A DNA stretch of 64,000 bases from an uncultured Chloroflexota bacterium (GTDB taxonomy: Bacteria; Chloroflexota; UBA11872). A program made the translations under genes and the position numbers. The stretch is from assembly GCA_958296175.1 (NCBI GenBank), contig OY282448.1, positions 558,001 through 622,000 on the forward strand, read 5' to 3'. This document shows positions 48,701 to 58,151 of the stretch, piece by piece; the stretch's first letter is position 1, and each line of letters begins with the position of its first letter. The notes under the pieces are model-generated. The model made no database searches. It was not told the DNA's origin and saw nothing but the letters and a program-made list of their open reading frames with translations.

Positions 48701-49894
48701 GTGCGCCAGCCGCCGCGCATCGTGATGGTTGCCAACGCGCGCATCCCCAGCGAACGCGCGCATCCGCTGCAGCTCATGCACATGGCCGCCGCCTTTGCGG
48801 CCAACGGCGCGGCGGTCACGCTGGCCTACGCCCGCCGCGCCAACACCGCGGCCATGCGCGGCGTGGCCGACCCCTTCGCCTACACCGGCGTGTCCAAAAC
48901 GTTCGCCCTGGCGGGGCTGCCCTGCGTGGACGCCATCAAGCGCGTGACGATCGACTGGCCGCTGCTGAACCGGGGGCCGCTGCGCCTGGCCGCGCACGCG
49001 CTGCAGCTGGGCACCTTTACGCTGGCCAGCCTGGGAACGGTTCCCCGCTGGCGGCCCGACGTGGTGTACAGCCGCGACCTGCTGCCGCTAACGGCGCTGC
49101 GGCTGTTGTCGCGGCGGCGCGCGCGCTATTGCTTCGAGGTGCACACCGCGCCGCGCTCGCGGCTGTCCGCCGCGCTGCACCGCTGGGCCGCGCGGCGCAT
49201 GGACGCCGTGATTGCCATCACCGAGGGGCTGCGGCGCTGGTATCTGGAGGCCGGCTTCGATCCGGCGCACATCCTGGTTGCGCCGGACGCCGTGGACCTG
49301 GCGGCCTTCGAGGGCGCCGACCGCCAGGCCGCGCGCGCGGCGCTCGGCGTTGCGGCAGATGCGCGCGCCGTGTGTTACGTCGGCCACCTGTACGCCTGGA
49401 AAGGCGTCGATACCCTGGTGCGCGCCGCGCGCCGCTGCGACCCGGCCGTGCAGTGGTTCATCGTGGGCGGGGTGCCGCCCGACCTGACCCGCATCCGCGC
49501 GGCGGCCGCCGACCTGCCCAACGTGCACGTGCCGGGCCACCTGCCGCCGGCCAGGGCGCGGCGCTACCTGACGGCGGCCGACGCGGCCGTGATCCCCTTC
49601 AGCGCCCGTCACGCCATCGCGCGCGAGTACACCTCGCCCCTCAAGATGTTCGAGTACATGGCGGCCGCGCGCCCCATCGTGGCCAGCGACCTGCCCTCGC
49701 TGCGCGAAGTCTTGCAGGACGGGCGCAACGCGCTGCTGGTGGCGCCGGACGACCCGCAGGCGCTGGCCGAGGGCGTGATGCGCGTGCTGGCCGACCCCGC
49801 CCTGGCCCAGCGGCTGGCGGCCGCCGCCCGCCAGGACGCCGACACCCGCACCTGGACGCGGCGTGCGGCAACCATCCTGGAGTTCATCGGATGA
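48701..49894 (+). CDS. glycosyltransferase family 4
   Basis: A 397-residue GT-B enzyme. IVMVANARIPSERAHPLQLM is the N-terminal strand and acceptor loop; DVVYSRDLLPLTAL and YCFEVHTAPRSR follow. The donor domain has VCYVGHLYAWKGVDTLV and FIVGGVPPDL. REYTSPLKMFEYMAAARPIV replaces the usual E-x7-E motif, a variant common in GT4 enzymes of exopolysaccharide loci. GTG start 3 bases after the previous stop; ends in an ATGA overlap with the YfhO-like gene. Confidence 0.9.
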   Translation: MRQPPRIVMVANARIPSERAHPLQLMHMAAAFAANGAAVTLAYARRANTAAMRGVADPFAYTGVSKTFALAGLPCVDAIKRVTIDWPLLNRGPLRLAAHALQLGTFTLASLGTVPRWRPDVVYSRDLLPLTALRLLSRRRARYCFEVHTAPRSRLSAALHRWAARRMDAVIAITEGLRRWYLEAGFDPAHILVAPDAVDLAAFEGADRQAARAALGVAADARAVCYVGHLYAWKGVDTLVRAARRCDPAVQWFIVGGVPPDLTRIRAAAADLPNVHVPGHLPPARARRYLTAADAAVIPFSARHAIAREYTSPLKMFEYMAAARPIVASDLPSLREVLQDGRNALLVAPDDPQALAEGVMRVLADPALAQRLAAAARQDADTRTWTRRAATILEFIG

Positions 49895-52542
49895 CCGGCG
49901 CCGATCGGGCGCTCGGCGGCCGCGCTGGCGGCCGCGCCGGCGGCCGCGCCGGACGGCTGGCGGCCGCTGCCCTGGCGCGTCTCGACCGCGCCGCCAGCCG
50001 CACCCTCGCCTCGCTCGGGCGCGCGCCCGTCTGGCAGCGGCGCGCGCTGGTGGCCGTCGGCCTGCTGGGGCCGCTGGCGCTGCTCTACCGCGACCTGCTG
50101 GCCGCGGGCGCGCCCTGGCTGGACTTCGATCTGCTGCTGAGCTATCAGCCCCGCTACGCGCTGCTGGCCGAGGGGCTGCGCCAGGGGCGCGTCCCGCTGT
50201 GGGCGGACGGCATGCTGGCGGGCTTTCCGGTGGCCTTTTCCGAGTTCGGATGGTTCTACCCGCTCACCTGGGCGCTGCTGCGCGTGGTCGAACCCCTGCG
50301 GGCTTACGCCATCGAGCTGGCGCTGGGGCTGGCGCTGACGGCGGCGGCGGCCTACTGGCTGGGGCGCATCTGGGGCCTGACGCGGCTGGGCGCGTACCTG
50401 GCCGCGTTCTTGTTCACCTTCGGCGCGTTCGTCTTTGCAACCTCGCGGTTCTTGAACTACGCCGACATCTTCTTTGCGCTGCCCGCCGGGATCGGCGCCG
50501 TGGAGCTCGTCGCCCGCGGGCAGCGGCGCTGGGCGGGGCTGCTGGCGCTCTGCACGGCGGTCATGGCCGTGGCCGGACACCCGCAGATTGCGCTGCTGAT
50601 CGGCACGGTCTGGCTGGGGTTCATCGCCGTGCGGCTGTGGTGGCTGCGGCGCGACCAGGGGGCGCGGGCGGCCGCGGTTGGCCTGGCCTGGATGGCCGCG
50701 GCGGGCGCGGTCGGCCTGGCGGCAGGCGCGGTGCGCCTGTTGCCCACCATCACCACCACCAGCCTCTCCACCCGCGCCGGCGGGCTGGCGTTCGACACCG
50801 CCGCGCAAGGCTCCATCGCCCCCTGGAACGTCGCGCTGGGGTACCTCTACCCGTCGTTCGAGATCCCCCGCGTGGCCGACGACATAGTCAACGCCGAGGA
50901 ATTGCTCTATCTGGGGCTGGCCGCACCAGTCCTGGCCTTGCTCGCCATCGTCACGGGGCGCCGCCAGCGGCTGGTCTGGTTCCTGGTCGGCCTGGTTGCC
51001 GTGAGCTGGATTCTGGCCATGGGGTCGTTCAGCCTGGGGTTCCCGCTGCTGCACAAGCTGCCGCTGTTCGAATTCTTTCGGCAGCCCGCGCGGTTTGGGA
51101 TTGCGGCGGCGTTCGGGCTGGCCTACCTGGCGGCGCTGGGGCTGGACCGGCTGCGCGCGGAAGACCTGCGGTCGGTCAGGCCGGTGCGCTGGATCGAACG
51201 CGGCTGGGTCTGGCTGGCGCGGCTGATTGCCGCCGGCACGGCGGCCGCCACCATCACGCTCACCGGGTTCGAGTTCCTGCTGATTCCTTACGCCTACGAC
51301 TTCATCGACCGCGAGATCGTGGGGTCGGAAGGCCGCTTTCTCACCGCCGAACGCTATTACCTCACCTTCGACCAGCTCTACCAGAGCATGACGGAGGCCT
51401 TCAGTCTGGAGTACTGGACGCCGCGTTGGACCCTGCTGGCCGCCGTGCTGACGGCGCTGGTGCTCTGGCGGTTCTTGCGCGGCGGCCTGACGGCCCGCGG
51501 CGCACGCGCCGCGTTCGTGGGCGTGCTGGCGCTGGACGTGCTGCTGGCGCCGGGCCACGGCATCCCCACCGTGCCCATGGACTGGCACGCCCGCGCGCCG
51601 CGCGCGGCCGAGCTGACCGCCGGCCATGGAGGCGAGTGGCGGGTGTTTTCCTACCGCGGCCAGGCGCAAAGGTTCGAACTCTCCACCGCCGCCGGCACCG
51701 ACCTGGATCGACACGAGCGCAACCTGCTGGAGTACGTCTTCATCAACGAGGCCTACGGCCCGAACCTTGCGCTCACGCATGACAGCTCGTCCTTGGACGG
51801 CTACGAAAACCTGATGTCGCAGGCGGCGGCGGACTATCTGGCCTATGTGGGCAGCGAGCGGAGCACGGTCAGGGGCTATGCGTCCGACGCGCGCCTGGAC
51901 CACGACGGGCGCATGGCGCTGCTGCGCCAGCGCCTGCCGGCGCTGGCGGCGGCCAACGTGCGCTACGTGACCTCCGGCGCGGCGCTGGACATTGCGGGGC
52001 TGCGCGAGGTGCAGCGTGGAACCATCGACCTGCCGGCCTGGTCCACGGTCGAGCAGCCGCTCTACGTGTACGAAGTTCAGGATTGGGCGCCGCGCGCCTG
52101 GGTGGCGCGGCAGTGGAGCGTTGCCGACCCCGCCGCCAGCCCCGCCGACACGCTGGCCGCCATTGCGGGCGGGACGAGCGCCGTGCTGGTGGACCGCGAC
52201 CCAGGTCTCCCGGCCGCCGCGGCCGCGGGGCCCGACACGATCCAGTCGCTGACGCGCGCGCCCGAGCGCGTGGAGCTGCGCGTCGACCTGGCCGCGCCCG
52301 GCCTGCTGGTGCTCAACGAGGCCATGTACCCCGGCTGGCGCGCCCGCGTGAACGGGGAGCCCGTCGAGATCGTCACGGTAAACACCCTCATGCGCGGCGT
52401 CCCCATCGACCGCGCCGGCGCGCACACGGTGGTGATGACTTACGACCCGCCGGGCTTCAGGGCCGGCATCCTGATCTCCGCCGCCGCGCTTGGCGCGCTC
52501 GCGGTGCTGACCGCCGCCGGGTTCTGGTTCGAGCGGCGATGA
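49891..52542 (+). CDS. YfhO-type polytopic membrane protein (putative GT-C glycosyltransferase)
   Basis: An 883-residue integral membrane protein with about 11-13 predicted helices over residues ~45-560 and a final helix near the C-terminus. The long extracytoplasmic part (~560-850) ends with LNEAMYPGWRARVNGEPVEI, the YfhO hallmark. LDFDLLLSYQPRYALL near residue 78 carries an acidic residue in the first outer loop, as in GT-C enzymes using lipid-phosphate sugars. YfhO proteins modify lipoteichoic acid or other glycans outside the membrane. Here it could decorate or polymerise the locus polysaccharide (inference). The N-terminus has four GGRA repeats. Overlaps both neighbours by ATGA. Confidence 0.87.
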   Translation: MTGADRALGGRAGGRAGGRAGRLAAAALARLDRAASRTLASLGRAPVWQRRALVAVGLLGPLALLYRDLLAAGAPWLDFDLLLSYQPRYALLAEGLRQGRVPLWADGMLAGFPVAFSEFGWFYPLTWALLRVVEPLRAYAIELALGLALTAAAAYWLGRIWGLTRLGAYLAAFLFTFGAFVFATSRFLNYADIFFALPAGIGAVELVARGQRRWAGLLALCTAVMAVAGHPQIALLIGTVWLGFIAVRLWWLRRDQGARAAAVGLAWMAAAGAVGLAAGAVRLLPTITTTSLSTRAGGLAFDTAAQGSIAPWNVALGYLYPSFEIPRVADDIVNAEELLYLGLAAPVLALLAIVTGRRQRLVWFLVGLVAVSWILAMGSFSLGFPLLHKLPLFEFFRQPARFGIAAAFGLAYLAALGLDRLRAEDLRSVRPVRWIERGWVWLARLIAAGTAAATITLTGFEFLLIPYAYDFIDREIVGSEGRFLTAERYYLTFDQLYQSMTEAFSLEYWTPRWTLLAAVLTALVLWRFLRGGLTARGARAAFVGVLALDVLLAPGHGIPTVPMDWHARAPRAAELTAGHGGEWRVFSYRGQAQRFELSTAAGTDLDRHERNLLEYVFINEAYGPNLALTHDSSSLDGYENLMSQAAADYLAYVGSERSTVRGYASDARLDHDGRMALLRQRLPALAAANVRYVTSGAALDIAGLREVQRGTIDLPAWSTVEQPLYVYEVQDWAPRAWVARQWSVADPAASPADTLAAIAGGTSAVLVDRDPGLPAAAAAGPDTIQSLTRAPERVELRVDLAAPGLLVLNEAMYPGWRARVNGEPVEIVTVNTLMRGVPIDRAGAHTVVMTYDPPGFRAGILISAAALGALAVLTAAGFWFERR

Positions 52543-53669
52543 CGCTGGCGCTGGTGAGCGACGCGCTGGACCCCACCAACGGCTGGGGCCAATACGCCTG
52601 CGAACTCGCGCGCGAACTGATTGCGGCGGGCGTGCGGGTGCGGCTGGTCAGTCCGCGCGCGCGCGCCGCGCCGGACGACCTGCGCGCACATCCAGACCAC
52701 CATGACCTGCCCTCGTTCCAGCACGGCCCGCGCCATCCGCTGCGCCTGTTCGCGCGCGCGCTGCCGCCGCTCGTGCGCGCGCTGCGCGGGGTCGACGCCG
52801 TGCATTGTCTGCTGGAGCCCTACGCCCCGGCCGTGGCCGCGGCGGCGGGCCGGCGGCCGTATTTTGTGTCGCTGCATGGGACCTACGCGATCCCGGCGGG
52901 ACGCCCCTGGATGGAGCGCGGCGCCCTGCGCTGGGCGCTGCGGCGGGCGCGCGGCCTTCCCGCCAACAGCGCCTACACCCGGCGGCGCGTCGAGCAGGCC
53001 GCGGGAGTCCAACGGGCCAGCGTGGTCCCGCTGGGCGTACGCATGGAGGACTTCCGCCTGCGCGCCCCGCCCGCGCGCGACCCCGGGCTGATTCTCTCGG
53101 TTGGCGAACCAAAACCTCGCAAAGGCCACGACCTGACGCTGGAAGCGTTCGCGCGGCTGCGCGCCGAGGGCGCGGCGGAGCGCTACGTCATCGTTGGACC
53201 GTATAACCCCGCATCGCCCTACGTGATGCGGCTGCGGGAGCGAATCCGCGCCCTGGGGCTCGAACCCTGCGTCACGCTGACCGGCGTCGTCAGCCGCGGC
53301 GACCTGGTGCGCTGGTATCACCGCGCGCGGATGGTGGCAATGCCGTACCGGACCTGGCGGTTCGACTTCGACGGCTTTGGCCTGGTGCTGCTGGAAGCGA
53401 ACGCCTGCGGGACGCCGGTGGTCAGCGCGCGCGACTGCGGCGCCGAGGAACCCGTGATCCACGGCCAGAACGGCCTGCTGGTGCCGCCCGACGACGCACC
53501 CGCGCTGACCGACGCCATGCGCGCGGTGTTGACGAACCCGTCCCGCTGGGACGAGCTGGCCGCCGGCGCGCGGCGGCGCGCGGCCGCGATGACCTGGCGC
53601 CACTCGGCCCAACGGATGCTGGACGTCTACGCCCGCGCGCTCGGCCGGCGCGTGGAGCGCGCCGCATGA
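52539..53669 (+). CDS. glycosyltransferase family 4
   Basis: A 376-residue GT-B enzyme. ALVSDALDPTNGWGQYACELA starts the acceptor domain; ILSVGEPKPRKGHDLTLEAF starts the donor domain; DFDGFGLVLLEANACGTPVVSA is the nucleotide-sugar motif with Asp in place of the first Glu. HGTYAIPAGRPW lies at the domain interface. Starts and ends in ATGA overlaps with the YfhO-like and flippase genes, so it is translationally coupled to both. Confidence 0.9.
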   Translation: MTLALVSDALDPTNGWGQYACELARELIAAGVRVRLVSPRARAAPDDLRAHPDHHDLPSFQHGPRHPLRLFARALPPLVRALRGVDAVHCLLEPYAPAVAAAAGRRPYFVSLHGTYAIPAGRPWMERGALRWALRRARGLPANSAYTRRRVEQAAGVQRASVVPLGVRMEDFRLRAPPARDPGLILSVGEPKPRKGHDLTLEAFARLRAEGAAERYVIVGPYNPASPYVMRLRERIRALGLEPCVTLTGVVSRGDLVRWYHRARMVAMPYRTWRFDFDGFGLVLLEANACGTPVVSARDCGAEEPVIHGQNGLLVPPDDAPALTDAMRAVLTNPSRWDELAAGARRRAAAMTWRHSAQRMLDVYARALGRRVERAA

Positions 53670-55141
53670 CCGCCGCGGCGGGATCGGCGGCGCCTGCGCA
53701 AAGCATTGGCGACCGCGCGCTGCGCGGGGTCGTCTCGCTTGCCCTGCGCGAAGGCGGCATGAAGCTGGTGGCCTTTTCCGGCAACATCGCGCTCTTCCGG
53801 CTGCTGACGCCGGCGGACTTTGGCGTCATCGTCCCCATCGCGTTCATGGCCGGGCTGGTCAAGCAGTTTGCCGACCTGGGGCTGTATTCCAGCCTGATCC
53901 AGCGCGAGGCCGAACCCGAGACGCGCGAGCTGCGGGCCATCTTCACCGGCCAGTTCCTCCTGGTGACCGCGGCCGCGGCCATTGTGCTCCTGGCCGGGCC
54001 GCTCATCGTCAACGGCATTCTGAACGACGAGATCGACCCGTGGCTGACGCGCATTTTTGCGCTGGCAATCCTGCTGAGCACCTTTCGCATCGTGCCGGCG
54101 TCGCTGCTGGAGCGGCGCCTGCGCTTCGGGCGGCTGGCCGCGGCGGACATCACGGGCACGCTTGTCTACTTCAGCGTGGGCGTCGGCTTCGCCATCGGCG
54201 CCGCCGGCGTGTGGAGCCTGGTGCTGGCGCACGTGTGCGCCAGCATCGCCTCCACCCTGGCGGTAATTGCGTCGAACCCCTGGAAGCCGCTGCCCACGCG
54301 CCGCCTGCGGTTGCTGCGGCCGTACGTGGACTTCGGCGCGCGCTTCCAGGGCGGGCGGCTGGCGCTCACGCTGAAGGATTCGCTGATTCCACTGTTCGCC
54401 CCGCGCGCCTTTGGCGCGGCGCCAACGGGTCTGCTGGTCTGGGGCAACCGCGTATCGTCGCAGCCGCTGGTGATGACGCAGCTGGCGGCGCGCGTCAGCC
54501 TGCCCACCTTCGCCCGCATCCAGGACGCGCCCGACCAGGTGCGGCGCGCCGCGGAACTGACGCTCAAGTGGAACGCCATCGTCACGCTGCCCGGCTTTGC
54601 CGCCGTGGCGGCGTTCGGGCCGGAAATCGCCAGCCTGATCTACGGCGAGCAATGGCTCCCCGCCGTGCCCGCGCTTTACATTCTGGCCGTCAACGCCGCG
54701 CTGGTGCCCATCAACGGCTTGATCACCACCATCCTGAACGCCATCGGCAAGACGCATCTGGTGCTGGCCGTCGCGGTTGGCTGGGCCATCACGGCCTGGG
54801 TCATAGCGGTGGCGCTGACGGCCGCGGGCGTGGGGTTCCTGTCCGCGGCCATCGCCCTGGCGGCTTCGCAGGCGCTGGCGGTTGGGGTGCTGATGCCCCT
54901 GGCGCGGCGCGAGTTCGACCTGCGGCTGGCGCATCGGCTGCTGCGCCCGCTGGCGGCCGCCGTGCTGGCCGGGCTGGCCGGGCGGCTGGTGCTGCTGCCC
55001 CTGCTGACCGATGCCGTGCTGCTGGTGCAGGGCGGCCTGCTGGTGGTGCTGCTGTACGCCGGCTTGCTGTACGCCTTGGACCGGCGGGCGCTGCGCGCCG
55101 AGCTGGGCGCGCTCTGGCGCCGACATGCAACTGCCGCCTGA
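53666..55141 (+). CDS. oligosaccharide flippase (Wzx/MOP superfamily)
   Basis: A 491-residue protein with about twelve to fourteen hydrophobic helices of the polysaccharide-transporter type. LFRLLTPADFGVIVPIAFMAG after helix 1 is the typical first-loop motif of this family, and PTFARIQDAPDQVRRA the middle cytoplasmic loop. It should move lipid-linked glycan units across the inner membrane. It is the only flippase in the locus, and no ABC-2 exporter is present, so a Wzx-dependent route is likely. ATGA overlap with the preceding glycosyltransferase. Confidence 0.9.
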   Translation: MTAAAGSAAPAQSIGDRALRGVVSLALREGGMKLVAFSGNIALFRLLTPADFGVIVPIAFMAGLVKQFADLGLYSSLIQREAEPETRELRAIFTGQFLLVTAAAAIVLLAGPLIVNGILNDEIDPWLTRIFALAILLSTFRIVPASLLERRLRFGRLAAADITGTLVYFSVGVGFAIGAAGVWSLVLAHVCASIASTLAVIASNPWKPLPTRRLRLLRPYVDFGARFQGGRLALTLKDSLIPLFAPRAFGAAPTGLLVWGNRVSSQPLVMTQLAARVSLPTFARIQDAPDQVRRAAELTLKWNAIVTLPGFAAVAAFGPEIASLIYGEQWLPAVPALYILAVNAALVPINGLITTILNAIGKTHLVLAVAVGWAITAWVIAVALTAAGVGFLSAAIALAASQALAVGVLMPLARREFDLRLAHRLLRPLAAAVLAGLAGRLVLLPLLTDAVLLVQGGLLVVLLYAGLLYALDRRALRAELGALWRRHATAA

Positions 55142-55148
55142 CCGCATA

Positions 55149-56306
55149 ATGCGCGTTGCCGTGAACTTCCGCAGCGCCAACCTGGGCATCCCCGACGGGC
55201 ACGGCGAAAGCGCGCGCGGGCTCGTAGGCGGCCTGGCCCGCACGAACCCCGGCCACGGCCTGGATCTGCTGGCCGACGCGCCGCCGCGCGTCGACCTGCC
55301 GCGCGGCGGCGGGGTTCGCTTCCGCCGGCTGCGCCCGTTCCCCGCCGGCGCCCGCATGCTGCGCCGCGCCGCGGGCGGCGACCCCTGGTACCGCGTGCGC
55401 GTGGGTGCCGAGGGACTGCGCCGCCGCTGGGACGTCTACGTGCAAAGCGCCCACGAGCCGCCGCCGATGTTCGGCGTGCGCCGCCGCGTGGTGGTGGCCC
55501 ACGACCTGGCGTTCCTGCATGCCGACGCTTCCCACAACTTCGACGCCGCAACCGCCGCCGAGCTGGACCGCTGGACCGCGGCCAACGCCCACGCCGCCGA
55601 CGCCGTTCTGGCCGTGTCGGCCTATGTGGGCCGCGACGCGGCGCGCACCTACGGCGTCGACCCGCAGAGGATTTCGGTCGCGCCGCACGGCGTCGACCGC
55701 AGGCGCTTTCGCCCCGACCACCCGGCCGCCGAGGTGCGGGCCTGCCGCGCCCGCCACGGCCTGGACGCCGACTACGTGCTGTTCGTGGGCACGATCCAGC
55801 CGCGCAAGAATCTGCCCGCCCTGGTCGAGGCCGTGCGCCGCGCCCGCGCCGCCGGCCTGAACGCCGGGCTGGCGGCGGCAGGCGCCGAGGGCTGGCGGGC
55901 CGACGCATCGCTGGACGCCATCGCGCGCGCCGGGCCCGCAACGGCGCGGCGGTTGGGCCGCGTGGCGGCCGGCGACCTGCCGCTGCTGCTGGCGGGGGCG
56001 CGCGCCTTCGTGAGCATGGCGCACGCGGAAGGCTTCGGCATGCCCGCCCTGGAAGCCATGGCCTCGGGGGTGCCCGTGGTGGCGGCCGACGACGCCGGCC
56101 TGGCCGAGGTGGTGCAGGACGCCGGGCTGCGCGTGGACCCGCGCGATCCCGACGCCATCGCCCACGCCTTGCTGCGCGTGACCCGCGACGACGACCTGCG
56201 CCGGACGCTCGTGCGCCGCGGCCTGGACCGCGCGGCCGGGTTCACCTGGGACACCGCCGCCCGCACGGCCTGGCGCGCCATCGAGCAGACATGCGCGTCC
56301 TGCTGA
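55149..56306 (+). CDS. glycosyltransferase family 4
   Basis: A 385-residue GT-B enzyme. RVAVNFRSANLGIPDGHGES is the acceptor-domain start; VVVAHDLAFLHADASHNFD follows; the donor domain shows VLFVGTIQPRKNLPALVEAV and the E-x7-E pair in HAEGFGMPALEAMASGVPVV. This TIQPRKN form is common in mannosyl- or rhamnosyltransferases of O-antigen loci. I use the ATG at 55149, 7 bases after the flippase stop; an ATG at 55125 inside the flippase end is the alternative. Ends 16 bases inside the next gene. Confidence 0.88.
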   Translation: MRVAVNFRSANLGIPDGHGESARGLVGGLARTNPGHGLDLLADAPPRVDLPRGGGVRFRRLRPFPAGARMLRRAAGGDPWYRVRVGAEGLRRRWDVYVQSAHEPPPMFGVRRRVVVAHDLAFLHADASHNFDAATAAELDRWTAANAHAADAVLAVSAYVGRDAARTYGVDPQRISVAPHGVDRRRFRPDHPAAEVRACRARHGLDADYVLFVGTIQPRKNLPALVEAVRRARAAGLNAGLAAAGAEGWRADASLDAIARAGPATARRLGRVAAGDLPLLLAGARAFVSMAHAEGFGMPALEAMASGVPVVAADDAGLAEVVQDAGLRVDPRDPDAIAHALLRVTRDDDLRRTLVRRGLDRAAGFTWDTAARTAWRAIEQTCASC

Positions 56307-57340
56307 TCGGTCCCCACTGGGACACCGGGCGCTGGACCGAGTACTGCGCGCACGGCCTGGCGGCCAACGGGCACGACGTGCGCATGTACCGCTACAGCGA
56401 GCGGCTGGACCGGCGCGTGGGGTACTGGGGGCGCCTGCGCCGCCGCCTCTTTGGCGTGGAGCGGTTCCACGTCGAGCGCCTCTTCGAAGCCGCGCGCGCC
56501 GACAATCTCGCCGTGCTGCGGCTGGCCGCCGACCACCGCCCCCAGCTGACCATCGTGCTCAAGGGCGAGGTGCTGCTGCCCGAAACCGTCGATCGTCTGC
56601 GCACCCAAACCGACGGCCCTCTCGTGCAGTGGTGCGGCGACTCCCCCAGCTGGTTCCCGCAGATCGTCTCCGCGGCGCATCTCTACGACCGCTTTTTTGT
56701 GGCGGACCCCAGCCACGGCGCCGACCTTGCCGCGCACGGGGTTCACACGTCGTTCCTGCCTCACGCCGCCCACCCGCCAACCTGGGCCGGCACCAGCGCC
56801 GACGCCGAATACGTGGACGTGATCTTCGTCGGCGACGCGCGCCACAACATGGGACATCTGCCCGCCAGCCGCGCGCGGGTGGACATCGTCGAGGCCGTGG
56901 CGCGTTCCGGCGTCATGCTGGCGGTGTGGGGCCGCGGCTGGGAGAAACTCGACCTGCGCTACTACGTGGGCACCGCGCACCGCGGTCTGACGCTGCTGCC
57001 CGCGGCCGCCGTGGCCCGCGCCTACCGCGGCGCCGCCATCGTGCTCAACGTGCACCACGCCCAGATGCGCGAGGGCCCCAACATGCGCACGTTCGAGGTT
57101 CCCGCCGCCGGCGCGTTCCAACTCACCGACTACAAGCCGCGCATGGACGACCTGTTCGACGTAGGGCGCGAACTGGCCGTCTACCACGACGAAACCGACG
57201 TGGTGGACGCGGTGCGCCATTACCTGGGCGACGCGGAGGCGCGCAAAGCCATCACCCAGGCCGGCCGCCGCCGCGTGGAGCGCGACCACACCTACGCCGT
57301 GCGGATGCGGCAGCTGGTGGAGGCGGCGCGTGACGGCTGA
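56291..57340 (+). CDS. CgeB-type glycosyltransferase
   Basis: A 349-residue GT-B-like protein of the CgeB/DUF3880 family. LLIGPHWDTGRWTEYCAHGL opens it; PLVQWCGDSPSWFPQIVSAA and FVADPSHGADLAAHG are the central family segments; GPNMRTFEVPAAGAFQLTDY followed by DLFDVGRELAVYHDE is the C-terminal donor-site signature. CgeB relatives glycosylate spore coats, secondary metabolites or cell-surface glycans. It overlaps the glycosyltransferase upstream by 16 bases and the methyltransferase downstream by 11. Confidence 0.9.
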   Translation: MRVLLIGPHWDTGRWTEYCAHGLAANGHDVRMYRYSERLDRRVGYWGRLRRRLFGVERFHVERLFEAARADNLAVLRLAADHRPQLTIVLKGEVLLPETVDRLRTQTDGPLVQWCGDSPSWFPQIVSAAHLYDRFFVADPSHGADLAAHGVHTSFLPHAAHPPTWAGTSADAEYVDVIFVGDARHNMGHLPASRARVDIVEAVARSGVMLAVWGRGWEKLDLRYYVGTAHRGLTLLPAAAVARAYRGAAIVLNVHHAQMREGPNMRTFEVPAAGAFQLTDYKPRMDDLFDVGRELAVYHDETDVVDAVRHYLGDAEARKAITQAGRRRVERDHTYAVRMRQLVEAARDG

Positions 57341-58151
57341 GGGCCAGTTCCCAACCGCGCTGGCGGCCCGCAGCCGCGCCGAGCTCCTGCGCCTGGCGCT
57401 GCGGGCGCATCCGCACCAGCCGGCCGTTGCGCTCTGGCGCGCCACCGAGTTCGCCCTGCTGCCGCGGGTCGTCTTCGCCGCGCCGGTGCTGGACCTGGGC
57501 TGTGGCAGCGGCGAGGTTGCGCGCGTCGTCCTGCGCTCGCACTGGCCGCTGGACGGCCTGGAATACGTGCCCGCCGAGGCGCGCGTTGCCCAGGCGTCCG
57601 GGGTGTATCGCACGGTCGTCCGCGCGGACGCGGCCGCCATGCCGCTGGCGTCGAACGCCTACGGCGCCGTCTACAGCCACAGCGTGCTCGAACACGTGCA
57701 GGACGACCTGGGCGCGGTGGCCGAAGCGGCGCGCGTGCTGCGGCCGGGCGGCCGCCTGGTGTTCACGGTCCCGGCGCCGGCGTTCGCCCGCCGCGTCGAA
57801 CGCGAGTCCGGGAAGGCCGCGCGCCGCGCGCTGGACGCGCGCCTGGGGCACCTGCGCTACCGCTCGCTGGACGAGTGGACCTCGCGCCTGGACGCCTGCG
57901 GCCTGCGCGTGGCGCACAGCGCCGGCCACCTGCCCGCCGCCACGCAGCGCACCTGGCGGCGGCTGGACGCGCTGATGGTGCGCCGCGTGCGCGGCCGCCG
58001 CGTGCTGGACTGGTTCCGCGCGCTGCACCGCCGCCGCCTGGCGCCCATGCCGCTGTGGACCGCGCTCTGGACCGCGCTGCTCTGGCGTCCGTTGTGCCGG
58101 CCGGTGGGCGAACCGGGCGGCTATCTCATCGTGGCCGAGCGCCAGGCGTGA
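57330..58151 (+). CDS. class I SAM-dependent methyltransferase
   Basis: A 273-residue methyltransferase. VLDLGCGSGEVARVVL is motif I for S-adenosylmethionine; VVRADAAAMPLASNAYGAVY the acidic loop and motif II; EAARVLRPGGRLVFTVP motif III. The rest is a helical cap, and WTALWTALLWRPLCRPVGEP near the end may sit on the membrane. In this locus it probably O-methylates a sugar, perhaps as a cap. GTG start; it overlaps both neighbours. Confidence 0.88.
   Translation: MTAEGQFPTALAARSRAELLRLALRAHPHQPAVALWRATEFALLPRVVFAAPVLDLGCGSGEVARVVLRSHWPLDGLEYVPAEARVAQASGVYRTVVRADAAAMPLASNAYGAVYSHSVLEHVQDDLGAVAEAARVLRPGGRLVFTVPAPAFARRVERESGKAARRALDARLGHLRYRSLDEWTSRLDACGLRVAHSAGHLPAATQRTWRRLDALMVRRVRGRRVLDWFRALHRRRLAPMPLWTALWTALLWRPLCRPVGEPGGYLIVAERQA

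Noticed and set aside
47890..49890. Extending the YfhO-like frame 2 kb upstream to give a 1550-residue protein
   Set aside because: The upstream part is an out-of-frame reading of two well-supported genes; membrane-protein features begin only after the ATG at 49891.
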